Shown: positions 45,921 through 55,292, counted from the first letter of the stretch. The stretch: DNA of 64,000 nucleotides from Acidobacteriaceae bacterium (GCA_021323655.1 JAJPKO010000032.1:1-64000), one strand, 5' to 3'. The notes: generated from the sequence alone by a model not told the origin. Numbers and translations are program-made.

Positions 45921-47021
45921 GTGGCGCTTTATGACATCGTCTTCAAAGGTGGCGGCGCAAAAGGCATGGCATTCGTTGGAGCACTCGAAGCCTTTGCCGC
46001 CGCCGGACATCAGCACCGCCGTCTGGTCGGCACCTCCGCCGGGGCCATCACAGCCATCATGACCGGAGCAGGCTTCTCTCCGCAGGAACTGCTCTCCGAA
46101 TGCACCAAAACCGATCCCGTTTCCGGCAAGCCGGTCTTCGCCACCTTTATGGATCCCCCTCAGGAAACTGACTTTTCCCCGGAGATGATCAATAACTGTG
46201 AGACCATCACCCTCATCCGTCAGGCGGGGCTTTCCATCATCGGCCTCAGTGCCATCGAGGAGAAGATCATCAAGGGCCTGCTCCACCTTGAGCTATATCG
46301 CGAACTCTTCTCCTTCAACGAATGCGGCGGCTTTTACGCCGGCGACACCGCACTGAACTGGATCCGCCAGCGCCTCGCCCAAAAAGGACTCGCTCCCGAC
46401 ATCACCTGGGCGCAATTTCAGAAGGCCACAGGAAAGGATGTTTCGGTCGTTACTACCGATGTGACCGAAGAGGAAATGGTCGTGCTCAACTACCGCACCG
46501 CACCTGACTGCCCCGTCGCCGAATCCGTGCGCATGTCCATGAGCATTCCCTTCGTCTGGCGTGAAATGGTCTGGCAGCCTCAGTGGGGGCAGTATCTCGG
46601 GCGCGACAAAGCCGGACACATATTCGTGGACGGCGGCGTACTCTCTAATTTCCCGCTGCGCCTCATCGCCGAATCCACGCCCGACGTGGTCGCGCTCATG
46701 GGCAACACCGATCCAAACGGCGCGCTCAATCTCGGCCTCTTCCTCGATTCCTCCGTCATGGTACCCGGTGCCGAAGTCTCCGATACCGTCCGCCCACGCC
46801 TGCACGTCGCCGACCGCGTCACTCACCTTATGGACACCCTCACCGACAGCGCCGATCTCGCCGTCATGCGCGCCTTCCAGGCCGAAGTCTGCCGCATCCC
46901 GGTCGGCGGATACGGTACGACCGAGTTCCGCATGTCCGCCGCACGCCAGCATCTGCTCATCGCCTCAGGGAAAACTGCCATGCAGCAGTATTTTGCTCAC
47001 GGCCTCCCTGCATCTCAATAA
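45921..47021 (+). CDS. Patatin-like phospholipase
   Basis: 366-residue lipid acyl hydrolase with no signal peptide. The oxyanion loop is FKGGGAKGMAFVGAL (9-22), the nucleophile is S39 in GTSAG, and the catalytic aspartate is D237 in IFVDGGV, giving the patatin Ser-Asp dyad. The middle part (about 70-170) is a family-variable lid. It starts with GTG at 45921, with AGGA eight bases upstream. Possible roles are phospholipid turnover or defence-type membrane attack; nothing nearby supports defence. A 57-residue membrane protein begins four bases after its stop. Confidence 0.9.
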   Translation: MALYDIVFKGGGAKGMAFVGALEAFAAAGHQHRRLVGTSAGAITAIMTGAGFSPQELLSECTKTDPVSGKPVFATFMDPPQETDFSPEMINNCETITLIRQAGLSIIGLSAIEEKIIKGLLHLELYRELFSFNECGGFYAGDTALNWIRQRLAQKGLAPDITWAQFQKATGKDVSVVTTDVTEEEMVVLNYRTAPDCPVAESVRMSMSIPFVWREMVWQPQWGQYLGRDKAGHIFVDGGVLSNFPLRLIAESTPDVVALMGNTDPNGALNLGLFLDSSVMVPGAEVSDTVRPRLHVADRVTHLMDTLTDSADLAVMRAFQAEVCRIPVGGYGTTEFRMSAARQHLLIASGKTAMQQYFAHGLPASQ

Positions 47022-47024
47022 GAA

Positions 47025-47198
47025 ATGCGGGGACAATGGTCGTACATCATCTGGTTCGTGGGGGCCGTGGCCTGGTTTTTTGATGCTGCCCTGCAGGTCT
47101 ACTCCGGGACCCGCATCCACGCCATTCTGGCCATCGTCATCTCTCTGCTCTTCCTGGTCGCAGGCGTCTATTTCCGGAAACAGACCCTGCGAAAATAA
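47025..47198 (+). CDS. 57-residue two-helix membrane protein
   Basis: Begins three bases after the patatin stop and encodes two hydrophobic helices (about residues 6-23 and 32-50), an aromatic-rich start (WSYIIWFVGAVAWFF) and a basic tail (RKQTLRK). The close spacing suggests co-translation with patatin, perhaps as a membrane anchor or partner. No family was recognised. Confidence 0.6.
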   Translation: MRGQWSYIIWFVGAVAWFFDAALQVYSGTRIHAILAIVISLLFLVAGVYFRKQTLRK

Positions 47199-47252
47199 AA
47201 AAATCCGCGGCCTTGCAGCGCGACAATCTGCGCATCTACGGCGTCCGCCCCA

Positions 47253-49886
47253 TCACTTGAGTGGAAGTGCCTGCTCTGCGATGTTCCATCCGGAAATCAC
47301 AACAGCTGTATTCTCTGGAAGGTGCGGAGGCAGGGTTGCCGTGATCGCCCGCGATTCTCCCGGCATCATCTCAAGATAATTGTCTGACCACACCACGGGA
47401 GTGATGTCCTTCCCGTGTGCATCCCGCAGCGCAACAGCAATTTGAAACGCCAGCGCCGCAGATGGGTTGCGCAGATGCAGTGTGACCGTCTTCTTTCCCG
47501 CCGCAATGCTGGTGCGGACCTCGGCCTGGATGCGAGCCGCTGGCAGTTGTGCGAGGGCCTTCATGTTCTCGTGCTGGAGCGCAGGCGTGTGCGTGTAGTC
47601 GGTCTTTGTCCAGTCGAAGTTGGTCAGGGTAGAGGGGACCCAGTAAAAGTTCCGGTCTACAATTTCGCCAGATTCATTTCTGAGCGTCAGGTCCACGAAG
47701 TACACGCCCGAAGTACCTGCGAACACCTGGTCCGGAATAGCAACGGCCTTCAGAGATGAATCCGCATCCACGGCGAATGATTGCTCTTTCTCAAAAAGCT
47801 GCTTCAGGTGGATGTCATACACATCTGCCTTCAGCGACAACCGCCGGGACGGCTTATAGGTGCTGTTCACTACAACAATGCTGTGATCGTCATACGAGTA
47901 CTGCACGTGCAGTGGCGCGCACGCCTTCTTTGTGCCATAGTAACCTCCGCCTGCATCAAGGTAGTAGTCAAACAGATGCCAGATGGTGGAAGGCCACGCA
48001 TTGTTCAGCATCCACTGGACCACCCCGGTAGACGCATACTTGTTGCGCGAATATGCCTCAAACATCGCGCGCTCGCCGTCATAGGTCATGGTTTGCGCGA
48101 TGCGCACGTAGTCCTTCAGGTTTTGCGGGGCGCCATAGGTCGCGTCCATCGCTTCATTAAAGACCACAAGCTGAGTGAACTTCCCGCTGCCATTGTGATA
48201 ATTCCACGCCGGGTTGCTCGGAGGCCAGAGCTGGTCTGCCGGAATGAATTTCTTCAGGCTGCTGATGCTCGGGATCGCTGGTCCAGGACTCGTCTCCGTA
48301 TTGAAGCCCCACGCACCGCCGTATTTGTTGTCCACATACCAGTAGGATGGTGCGACGTAATCGTAAGGTCCGGTCATCTTTACGCCGCTTGGGCCAGTCA
48401 CACTTGTGGCGCGCGCCGATGCCGAAGACAGCACCGGATTGGGCCAGTGTGCCTCCGCTTCCACATCGAGATACATGCGCTCTACATCCGGCGGCGGAGG
48501 GTTGTCACTTCCGTTCAGCCAGACGAGCAGGCTTGCGTGGCCACGGATGCGCAGCATCTGTGAGCGCAGTGATTCTTTCGCTACCGCGTAATTTTCCGGG
48601 GTCCATTTGCTCCAGTGCTCCCACTGGTCGCAGCAGCACCAGCCCAGCATAACAAGGACGCCCTGCTCATCGGCAAGGCGAAAAAAGTCCTCGGTCTCCA
48701 GCTTGCCTTCCAGACGAATCGTATTCAGGCCCATGCCGCGCACCAGCATAAATTCATCACGCAGATGCTCCGGGTCCTGGCGCAGCAGCATGTCTGGAGA
48801 CCAGCCCGCACCGCGAATGAGAATCGGTTTGCCATTCACGCGAAAGAGGCGATGACCTTTGTCCGTTAGCTCCGACGTCATCTCACGGATGCCAAAGTGT
48901 ACCGACTGCTCGTCGGAAATCCTGCCTTGCGTCACGAAACGCAGGTCCAGCGTTTCCAGATGCGGAGTGCCCATCTGATATGGCCACCACACCTGTGGGT
49001 TGCGCATCTGCAATTGCGTGAATCTCTGCGGATCAAAGATGACCGTGCGGTCTTCCTTTGCGGCGAGTTCCACTGGCTGCTCAATTCTGGTCCCTGCAAC
49101 TGTTCCGGTTACAATTCCGTGCACCGGTTTGTCCGTAGCGTTATGCAGCTCGGCGTAGACAGTCAGGTCCGCCTGGCTGAGAGTATTGTCAGTAAAGTGC
49201 GTCACCACCAGAGGCGAGCGCAAAGACACGGGGCCGCTCGTCACCAGGTCCACGCCTCCCCAAAGGCCCATGTCTTTGTCCGGCGGACACGGGTTCCAGT
49301 CCACCCAGTTGATGCCAAGGTCGGTTTCTGTCGGGGCGAATGTTTCTACCGCAAGCACATTCGGCTTGCCGTAGACCAATGCATCTGTCACATCCAATTC
49401 ATAGGTGCGATACGCACCGGCCACCTGTGAGGAATCCGCAATGCGCTTTCCATTGAGCCAGATATCAGCGCGATAATTAATGCCGCCGAAGCGCAGCCAT
49501 TGCCTGCGGCCCTTTCCTCCGGCAGGAACAGCAAACTCCTTGCGGTACCACCATCCGCAGCGATAAGGGCTGTCCTCCGGCATAGGCAGGTTGGCAAAAA
49601 TTTTGCCAATCGGATAAGTAGTCCCGGGAATCTCGCGCAGGTTTGTTCCGAAATATGGGTCTTTATAAATGCCCGCATTCACCTGCACCGTGAGCACAGT
49701 TGCAGGAACGCTGGTCTTGTACCAGCCTTGCACTCTGTAAGCATTCGACGAGATACTCGCGCCATCTGCCTGCAACTTGCAGGCAGACTGCACCGTCCAT
49801 CCATCACGAAGAGCAGTGGCGTGTGCCGTGGGGAAGGCAGCCCAGAAAAGCAGTGTGAGAGAAGGCCCCGCAATCTTTCGCAGCAT
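47253..49886 (-). CDS. GH2 exo-beta-D-glucosaminidase-like enzyme
   Basis: 877-residue secreted glycosidase: signal peptide to about 24, a GH2 sugar-binding domain (about 50-215, with RCGWWYRKEF and WLNGKRIA), an Ig-like sandwich (about 220-330), a TIM barrel (about 340-620) and C-terminal Ig-like domains. The acid/base site reads WLNGSDNPPPP (D461) instead of the usual Asn-Glu, and the nucleophile is E531 in GFNTETSPG. This Asp/Glu pair matches Asp469 and Glu541 of the exo-chitosanase CsxA, so release of glucosamine from chitosan-like chains is likely; mannosidase activity is a lesser option. It converges with patatin and its small partner. Confidence 0.88.
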   Translation of the reverse strand: MLRKIAGPSLTLLFWAAFPTAHATALRDGWTVQSACKLQADGASISSNAYRVQGWYKTSVPATVLTVQVNAGIYKDPYFGTNLREIPGTTYPIGKIFANLPMPEDSPYRCGWWYRKEFAVPAGGKGRRQWLRFGGINYRADIWLNGKRIADSSQVAGAYRTYELDVTDALVYGKPNVLAVETFAPTETDLGINWVDWNPCPPDKDMGLWGGVDLVTSGPVSLRSPLVVTHFTDNTLSQADLTVYAELHNATDKPVHGIVTGTVAGTRIEQPVELAAKEDRTVIFDPQRFTQLQMRNPQVWWPYQMGTPHLETLDLRFVTQGRISDEQSVHFGIREMTSELTDKGHRLFRVNGKPILIRGAGWSPDMLLRQDPEHLRDEFMLVRGMGLNTIRLEGKLETEDFFRLADEQGVLVMLGWCCCDQWEHWSKWTPENYAVAKESLRSQMLRIRGHASLLVWLNGSDNPPPPDVERMYLDVEAEAHWPNPVLSSASARATSVTGPSGVKMTGPYDYVAPSYWYVDNKYGGAWGFNTETSPGPAIPSISSLKKFIPADQLWPPSNPAWNYHNGSGKFTQLVVFNEAMDATYGAPQNLKDYVRIAQTMTYDGERAMFEAYSRNKYASTGVVQWMLNNAWPSTIWHLFDYYLDAGGGYYGTKKACAPLHVQYSYDDHSIVVVNSTYKPSRRLSLKADVYDIHLKQLFEKEQSFAVDADSSLKAVAIPDQVFAGTSGVYFVDLTLRNESGEIVDRNFYWVPSTLTNFDWTKTDYTHTPALQHENMKALAQLPAARIQAEVRTSIAAGKKTVTLHLRNPSAALAFQIAVALRDAHGKDITPVVWSDNYLEMMPGESRAITATLPPHLPENTAVVISGWNIAEQALPLK

Positions 49887-50035
49887 AAGTCGTTACTGGC
49901 CATCATATAGGCTTTCGTTTGTGCAGGGCTGCTGCTTCATCAGCTCACCGGGGCCTTTCAGTGTCAGCACGATTGCATCATTGGCAAAAGACCGGATGGC
50001 GCCGGCCTCGCATAACAGATGGGGTGGACCGAAGA

Positions 50036-50773
50036 CTACGCCCTCTCATACATGGAAACATGCGCGCCGCTGCCGGACGTAAACGGAGCACCCTCCCAGT
50101 TGCTCCAGCGCTCTTTCAACCGCAAGCCAGCGAGTTGTGCCATCAGGTCAAGCTCGCTCGGCCACGCATACCGAATCTGCACAGGAAAAAGCTGCGTCTG
50201 CCCCTGCGTGATGACCACATGTTGCGCCGTCACGCGCTGGTGTACTGGATCATGCTGGGAAACATCGAACCGCACTTCATCCAGGCCGATGCGGGAAACC
50301 ACGACGCTCTGATTGCGTGTAAAGCGCGAAAGGTCGGGGACAAACGCCTCAATTACAAACAGCCCGCCAGGCAGCAGATGCGCAGCCACGCTGGCAAAAC
50401 AGCGCACCTGCGCTTCCTGTGTGGTCAAAGCAAAAAATGTATTGAAGGTGACAAAAATGAGGCCAAATTTTCCTTCGACCGGTACATGGCTGAAATCACC
50501 CATCACGACGGGAATGCTTTCGCCGCCCGGCTTCTTACGCAGTTCCTCAATCATCTTTGAGGAAGCATCAATACCGCAGACCTCCAGCCCTTTTTCTCTG
50601 AGCGGAAGCGCAACGCGCCCGGTTCCGATGCCCAGCTCCAGCACACAACGGCCCTGCGCCAGCTGCGCCAGGGCCTCTGCTTCTACCTGTGTTTCTTCCG
50701 GAGTAAACTGCCTCAGCCCATCATAAAGGTGAGCAATGCGGTCGCCATAGGTCGAACTGTCATATTCCTGCAT
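50036..50773 (-). CDS. Class I SAM-dependent methyltransferase
   Basis: 245-residue Rossmann methyltransferase. Motif I is CVLELGIGTGRVALPL (about 43-58), the acidic ribose-binding residue follows in VCGIDASSKMI, and motif II/III are in FGLIFVTFNTFFAL and HLLPGGLFVIEAFVPD. The C-terminal part (about 150-240) varies and sets an unknown substrate. ATG 50773 is chosen because MQEYDSSTYGDRIAHLYD is a typical family start; a longer frame to 50839 overlaps the zinc-ribbon gene. It follows that gene on the same strand by 16 bp. Confidence 0.85.
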   Translation of the reverse strand: MQEYDSSTYGDRIAHLYDGLRQFTPEETQVEAEALAQLAQGRCVLELGIGTGRVALPLREKGLEVCGIDASSKMIEELRKKPGGESIPVVMGDFSHVPVEGKFGLIFVTFNTFFALTTQEAQVRCFASVAAHLLPGGLFVIEAFVPDLSRFTRNQSVVVSRIGLDEVRFDVSQHDPVHQRVTAQHVVITQGQTQLFPVQIRYAWPSELDLMAQLAGLRLKERWSNWEGAPFTSGSGAHVSMYERA

Positions 50774-50789
50774 CGCATTCAGATTTCGT

Positions 50790-51458
50790 TTAGGTATTGG
50801 TAGAGAGCCGCTGCCGCGTCCCGAGCATGCGCGCGCCAAGAATTCCGCCGACCGCCGAGAAAGCGATCATCATAATCGCGGCAAAGCCGGACATCATCAG
50901 CACCATGGCCGCGTGCCCATCCGGTGAAAGCCAGAAGGACAGGAACCACGGAATCTGCTGCGCCGCATCCGGATTCTGCCGCGCCATCTGCTCAGTCATC
51001 TGCTGCGTCATCGCGCTCAGGCGCTGATCAATGCGCGCGCCGTGGTGCAGGCCATAGCGTTCCAGCACCATACCTGCGCCATCAATCAGGCTTGCGCAAA
51101 AAGCCGACAACAGTCCCGTCAGCATGCCAATGCGCCAGCCTGTTCCGGTATTCACCGCTCTCATCGTTTTCTTGCGATAGAGTGCGATCGTGCAGAAGCC
51201 GCCTGCCAGCATCCACAAGACGCCAAAGTCCCACAGGGAGCTTAGCAGTCCTACGGGCAGTGCAAGTATCAATGCAGCCTGTATCGCCGCTCGCCATTCA
51301 ATGGCATGAACAATGCGAAACTGCGCACCCACGGTCTGGCTGCGCGGCGCCGGCTGTTCTTCAGAAGGTTCTATGCGCAATTGCGGCGCGCCACAGTGCG
51401 GGCAGAACACTTCAGACGAACTGAGCGCATTCCCACAGCGGTGGCAAACCGGATCCAT
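50790..51458 (-). CDS. Zinc-ribbon membrane protein of unknown function
   Basis: 222 residues. The N-terminal zinc ribbon has two CxxC pairs: CHRCG (5-8) and CPHCG (19-22). About four hydrophobic segments follow (about 58-100, 108-130, 170-195 and 195-215). Proteins of this layout are common in Acidobacteria and have no assigned job. A methyltransferase gene follows, and the stop-to-start gap of 16 bp suggests an operon. The start at 51458 puts the zinc ribbon at the N-terminus, as is normal. Confidence 0.75.
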   Translation of the reverse strand: MDPVCHRCGNALSSSEVFCPHCGAPQLRIEPSEEQPAPRSQTVGAQFRIVHAIEWRAAIQAALILALPVGLLSSLWDFGVLWMLAGGFCTIALYRKKTMRAVNTGTGWRIGMLTGLLSAFCASLIDGAGMVLERYGLHHGARIDQRLSAMTQQMTEQMARQNPDAAQQIPWFLSFWLSPDGHAAMVLMMSGFAAIMMIAFSAVGGILGARMLGTRQRLSTNT

Positions 51459-51542
51459 AATTTGACCCTATCGCACTGGACAAGGAATCGCAATGCGCGC
51501 AGCTTGCTCGATCATGGCGCCTGTTCTGTGCCGGATGCAAAC

Positions 51543-52145
51543 TCACTGGCTGTCTTTACCACTCTCAGACCCTTCCGGCAGTTCCAGTTCAACCAGCGCG
51601 AACTGTGTCTTTCCAACACTGCTGTTCTTATCAATGCCAACAATGTGCTGATGGTGTGGTGATCCCGCGCGTAAACTCCGTTCAATATCAGCTGCATCCA
51701 CCTTCGAGTTCTTTCCACTGTCTGCACAGCTCAGCCCTTCATGGGTCATGGTTGGGCTTCCCACCGGACTCTTCCCGTTGCACTCAATCACATTGCCAAA
51801 GCGGCCCATCGCCTTGCGGTAGAAGGCCAGCACGTTGTCCTGCGTATCCGGTGTCTGATACTTGATCACCTTCACCCTGAGTTGCCACTTTCCAAAACCC
51901 ATGTGGATATCTACAGACTTGTTGTCGTCCTTACGATTACTATCCGCCACAAGTTGCGCTCCCGGATACACAGGCAGGCCTACATCGGCGGCGCTCATCT
52001 GGTCAGTGCGTACGTGCAGACCTCCCATGGGTGTTTCTATCTTTACGTTCTTATCGTCACCACCCTTTGCCTTGTCTACCTGAATGCGGCATCCGCACAC
52101 GGCGATGATTGAAAAAGCCAGGACCGGCGGTATCAATCGCTTCAT
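51543..52145 (-). CDS. Predicted lipoprotein of unknown function
   Basis: 200 residues with a lipoprotein signal (PPVLAFSIIAVCGC, lipidation probably at C19). The mature part carries DVGLPVYPGAQLV, a short motif seen in many uncharacterised Acidobacteria envelope proteins, then a mixed alpha/beta region with TQDNVLAFYRKAMGRFGNVIECNG. No catalytic motif is seen. It is a single gene on minus. Confidence 0.7.
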   Translation of the reverse strand: MKRLIPPVLAFSIIAVCGCRIQVDKAKGGDDKNVKIETPMGGLHVRTDQMSAADVGLPVYPGAQLVADSNRKDDNKSVDIHMGFGKWQLRVKVIKYQTPDTQDNVLAFYRKAMGRFGNVIECNGKSPVGSPTMTHEGLSCADSGKNSKVDAADIERSLRAGSPHHQHIVGIDKNSSVGKTQFALVELELPEGSESGKDSQ

Positions 52146-52209
52146 CAGAGACTTCCTCTCTTAAAAACATACGGCTGCCGGAATTCGAATGTTCCCGCAC
52201 TATTTTCTG

Positions 52210-52235
52210 TGCAGATTTTCATTGACATATCTGCA
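52210..52235 (+). promoter_or_regulatory. TTGACA box within an inverted repeat
   Basis: TGCAGAT (52210-52216) and ATCTGCA (52229-52235) flank TTGACA. No good -10 box is seen at 17 bp (CAACAT); TACAAC at 15 bp is the nearest option. It is probably the start of the candidate RNA, with an operator over the -35 box. Confidence 0.4.
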
Positions 52236-52249
52236 CTGCGGATACAACA

Positions 52250-52400
52250 TATAGGACGGCTGCTGGATTTGCTCCTATTAGTAGTTCAGACGCAGTTCCG
52301 AACACACGCCCTTTTAGGGAGAGGCGCAACGGAGGCAAAAATTGCGTCAGCAAATCGCAGCCATCCAGAGGCTTCCCGTTGTGTGAAGCCTCTTTTTTTC
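52250..52400 (+). ncRNA. Candidate small RNA or riboswitch-like leader
   Basis: About 150 nt bounded by the TTGACA promoter and the terminator at 52367-52400, on the strand where no protein gene ends. It contains short complementary segments, but I could not match it to a known riboswitch family. It could be a free small RNA or an attenuated leader of the Old Yellow Enzyme gene 126 bp downstream. Confidence 0.35.
52367..52400 (+). terminator. Rho-independent terminator without an upstream gene
   Basis: AGAGGCTTC (52367-52375) pairs perfectly with GAAGCCTCT (52385-52393), with a nine-base loop and a run of Ts after it. The nearest upstream gene lies on the other strand. Confidence 0.85.
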
Positions 52401-52525
52401 TGCGCAGAATCCATCCCGCTCATCCGCGGGCTGGACGCGGGCAGAAGCGGGCCTGGAGCGAAATGCTCCCGGGCCGCTTTGTGCTTCTGATTCTTTTCCT
52501 CTCCCTCAAGCATCTATCCCATGGA

Positions 52526-53665
52526 ATGCTAACCGAAACCGCCAGTCTCTTCTCGCCTTTTCAGATCGGGAACATCACTCTGCCCAACCGCATCGTCGTT
52601 TCTCCCATGTGCCAGTATTCGGCTGAGGACGGCTCCGCCACGGACTGGCACCTGGTCCACCTGGGCAGCCGTGCCGTAGGCGGTGCCGGTCTGGTCGTAG
52701 CCGAAGCTACCGCCGTCTCGCCCGAAGGACGCATCAGCCCCAGTGACCTCGGTATCTGGAAAGAAGAGCATGTTGCCCCTTTCAGGCGCATCGTAGATTT
52801 CCTGCATCAGCAGGGCGCCTTTGCCGGAATCCAGCTTGCCCACGCAGGACGCAAGGCAAGCATGTGCCGTCCCTGGGAGGGCGAACGCATCGCAACCGTG
52901 GAAGAGGGCGGATGGACCAACGTTCTTGCGCCCAGCGAGATTCCCTTCGCGCCGAACTACTCGCGCCCGAAGGCACTCGATGAAAATGGGGTCCGCGCCA
53001 TCATTCATGCCTTTGCCCAGGCTGCGCGCCGCGCCCGTCTTGCAGGTTTCGACGTGGTGGAGATACATGCCGCGCACGGCTATCTTCTCAATGAATTTCT
53101 CAGCCCGCTGTCCAATCATCGCAGCGACGCCTTCGGAGGATCCTTTGAAAACCGCACTCGCCTTCTGCTGGAAATCGTAGACGCCGTCCGCAAAGAATGG
53201 CCCCCCAGTCGCCCTTTGTTCGTTCGCATCTCTGCAACTGACTGGGCCGAAGGAGGATGGACGCTCTCGGACTCCATCCAGCTCGCCCGCATCCTCCGCC
53301 AGCGCGGAGTAGACCTGATCGACGTCTCTTCCGGCGGCCTTGTTCCTGGTGTAAAAATTCCCGTCGGTCCCGGATACCAGACCCACTTCGCGGAACAGAT
53401 TCGCAGAGAAGCCGGAATCCCCACGGGCGCCGTCGGCATGATTATTGAACCGGCGCAGGCCGACCACATCCTTCGCACCGGACAGGCCGACCTCGTCTTC
53501 CTGGCGCGCGAATTTCTGCGTGATCCATACTGGGCCCTGCACGCTGCCCAGCACCTGCGCCAGAAAATTTCGTGGCCCGTTCAATATCTGCGCGGAGCAG
53601 GGACAGACGTGCCTTCCCGCGAACCAGTCTCCGCCGAAGAAGCCGAGTCGCTGCGCATCTCCTGA
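52526..53665 (+). CDS. Old Yellow Enzyme family NADH:flavin oxidoreductase (YqjM-like)
   Basis: 379-residue FMN-dependent ene-reductase with a TIM-barrel fold. YqjM-class marks are PNRIVVSPMCQYS (the Cys and Tyr near the flavin), GIQLAHAGRKAS (His pair region), VEIHAAHGYLLNEFLSPLSNHRSDAFGGSFENR and LVFLAREFLRDPYW near the end. It reduces activated C=C bonds, such as those of quinones and enals, with NAD(P)H in the cytoplasm. The Met at 52526 is the only start compatible with the family; no strong ribosome binding site is seen. The aldehyde dehydrogenase gene follows by 114 bp on the same strand. Confidence 0.9.
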   Translation: MLTETASLFSPFQIGNITLPNRIVVSPMCQYSAEDGSATDWHLVHLGSRAVGGAGLVVAEATAVSPEGRISPSDLGIWKEEHVAPFRRIVDFLHQQGAFAGIQLAHAGRKASMCRPWEGERIATVEEGGWTNVLAPSEIPFAPNYSRPKALDENGVRAIIHAFAQAARRARLAGFDVVEIHAAHGYLLNEFLSPLSNHRSDAFGGSFENRTRLLLEIVDAVRKEWPPSRPLFVRISATDWAEGGWTLSDSIQLARILRQRGVDLIDVSSGGLVPGVKIPVGPGYQTHFAEQIRREAGIPTGAVGMIIEPAQADHILRTGQADLVFLAREFLRDPYWALHAAQHLRQKISWPVQYLRGAGTDVPSREPVSAEEAESLRIS

Positions 53666-53779
53666 CCGCGCTTTCCCGTCTTCAGGACCGGGGTGTATCA
53701 TGGTGCGCAGCGCGGCTTCGGCCCTCCTTTCTTCTCCCTGAGTAAGCCTTATCGGGCCGCCCGCCAAAGGAGCATCCCT

Positions 53780-55279
53780 ATGGCAACCATTGCCCTTGAT
53801 CCTCGCCTCGATAAAAAGGCCGCTGAGTTCATCTCCCAGCAACACCGCATGTACATTGACGGAAAATTTGTCCACGCCGCAACGGGCAAGACCTTTCCTG
53901 TCTTCAATCCCGCAACCGGAGAAGTCATGGCCCAGGTTCCCGAAGCAGAGAAGGCGGATATAGATCGCGCTGTCAAGGCCGCGCGCCGCGCCTTTGATGA
54001 AGGTCCCTGGCCGAAGATGTCCGCGTCGCAGCGCGGACGCCTCATCTGGAAACTGGCCGACCTGCTCGAACAGAACCTCGAAGAGCTTGCCGAAATCGAA
54101 TCCATGGACAACGGCAAGCCGCTCTCTGTAGCGCGCGTCGCCGACGTGCCTCTCGCCGTGGATCTCTTCCGCTACATGGCCGGATGGTCCACCAAAATCA
54201 TGGGGCACACCTTTCCCATCTCCGTTCCTGGCGATTACCTCACCTACACCTTGCGCGAACCCATCGGCGTCGTCGCCCAGATCATTCCCTGGAACTTCCC
54301 TCTGCTGATGGCCGCATGGAAGCTCGGTCCCGCGCTCGCCGCCGGATGCACCACCGTGCTCAAGCTCGCCGAGCAAACACCGCTCTCTGGCCTCCGTCTC
54401 GCTGAACTCATTCATGAGGCCGGCTTCCCGGAGGGCGTGGTCAACATCCTTACCGGATACGGCGAAGGCGCGGGTGCTCCGCTCGCAGCGCATCCTCTGG
54501 TGGACAAGGTCGCCTTCACCGGCTCGACGGAAGTCGGCAAGCTGATTGTGCAGGCCGCCGCTGGCAATCTCAAAAAGGTCACTCTGGAACTCGGCGGCAA
54601 GTCGCCCGTCATCGTCTTTCCTGATGCTGATCTCGAACGCGCCGTTCCCGGCGCCGCCTCAGCCATCTTCTTCAATCATGGGCAATGCTGTTGCGCAGGC
54701 TCGCGCCTCTTCGCGCACAAGGACGTGTACGACAAAGTCGTCGAAGGCGTGTCCAACATCGCTTCAAAGATCCGCGTCGGCAGCGGCCTCGACCCGCAGA
54801 CCGAGATGGGGCCACTCGTCTCCGAAGAGCAGTTCCAGCGCGTCACCGGATATATCGAGTCCGGCCTGAAAGAAGGGGCCCAGGTGGCGGCGGGAGGCAA
54901 AAAGGCCTCCGATCGCGGATACTTCGTGCAGCCCACCGTCTTCACGCGCACTACGCCGGAGATGAAGGTCGTCCGCGAAGAAATCTTCGGCCCGGTCGTC
55001 TGCGCCTTGCCTTTCTCTGACGCCGACCTCGACCGCATCGCCCAGGAAGCAAACAATACCGAATACGGCCTCGCTGCCAGTGTCTGGACGCGCGACATCT
55101 CCATCGCAAACAAGATGGCGAAGCGCATCCGCTCCGGCACCGTCTGGGTCAACTGCCATAACGTCTTCGACGCCGCGCTCCCCTTCGGCGGTTACAAGCA
55201 ATCCGGATGGGGCCGCGAAATGGGCGCCGAAGTGCTGAACAACTACACCGAAGTAAAGTCCGTCGTCACGGCCCTGTAA
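53780..55279 (+). CDS. NAD-dependent aldehyde dehydrogenase
   Basis: 499-residue cytoplasmic ALDH that oxidises aldehydes to acids. Catalytic and binding residues are visible: N172 in PWNFP, E270 in LELGGKSP, catalytic C304 in GQCCCAGSR, and EIFGPVV plus PFGGYKQSG near the C-terminus. The N-terminal linker QQHRMYIDGKFVHAATGKTFPVFNPATGEV is typical of the ALDH1/2 or retinal/betaine type. AAAGGAG lies eight bases before the ATG. Together with the upstream ene-reductase it suggests detoxification of reactive carbonyls; a terminator follows at 55293. Confidence 0.94.
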   Translation: MATIALDPRLDKKAAEFISQQHRMYIDGKFVHAATGKTFPVFNPATGEVMAQVPEAEKADIDRAVKAARRAFDEGPWPKMSASQRGRLIWKLADLLEQNLEELAEIESMDNGKPLSVARVADVPLAVDLFRYMAGWSTKIMGHTFPISVPGDYLTYTLREPIGVVAQIIPWNFPLLMAAWKLGPALAAGCTTVLKLAEQTPLSGLRLAELIHEAGFPEGVVNILTGYGEGAGAPLAAHPLVDKVAFTGSTEVGKLIVQAAAGNLKKVTLELGGKSPVIVFPDADLERAVPGAASAIFFNHGQCCCAGSRLFAHKDVYDKVVEGVSNIASKIRVGSGLDPQTEMGPLVSEEQFQRVTGYIESGLKEGAQVAAGGKKASDRGYFVQPTVFTRTTPEMKVVREEIFGPVVCALPFSDADLDRIAQEANNTEYGLAASVWTRDISIANKMAKRIRSGTVWVNCHNVFDAALPFGGYKQSGWGREMGAEVLNNYTEVKSVVTAL

Positions 55280-55292
55280 TCAGGATGGAGTC

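Larger units (their letters stand above)
52146..52525. other. Gene-free region with promoter, dyad and two hairpins
   Basis: No protein gene is supported. The plus strand has TTGACA (52222-52227) inside a dyad, then a T-tailed terminator at 52367-52400, and a second strong hairpin near 52451-52481 (11 of 13 pairs, loop GAAAT) before the Old Yellow Enzyme start. The layout fits a small RNA or a regulated leader. Confidence 0.55.

Noticed and set aside
49890-50030. About 45 protein-like codons on minus between the methyltransferase stop and the GH2 start
   Set aside because: No start codon or ribosome binding site; it may be chance.
52529-54493. 654-codon open frame on the minus strand opposite the ene-reductase and aldehyde dehydrogenase genes
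   Set aside because: It is the mirror of two well-supported genes in GC-rich DNA, has no ribosome binding site, and its translation shows no family motif.
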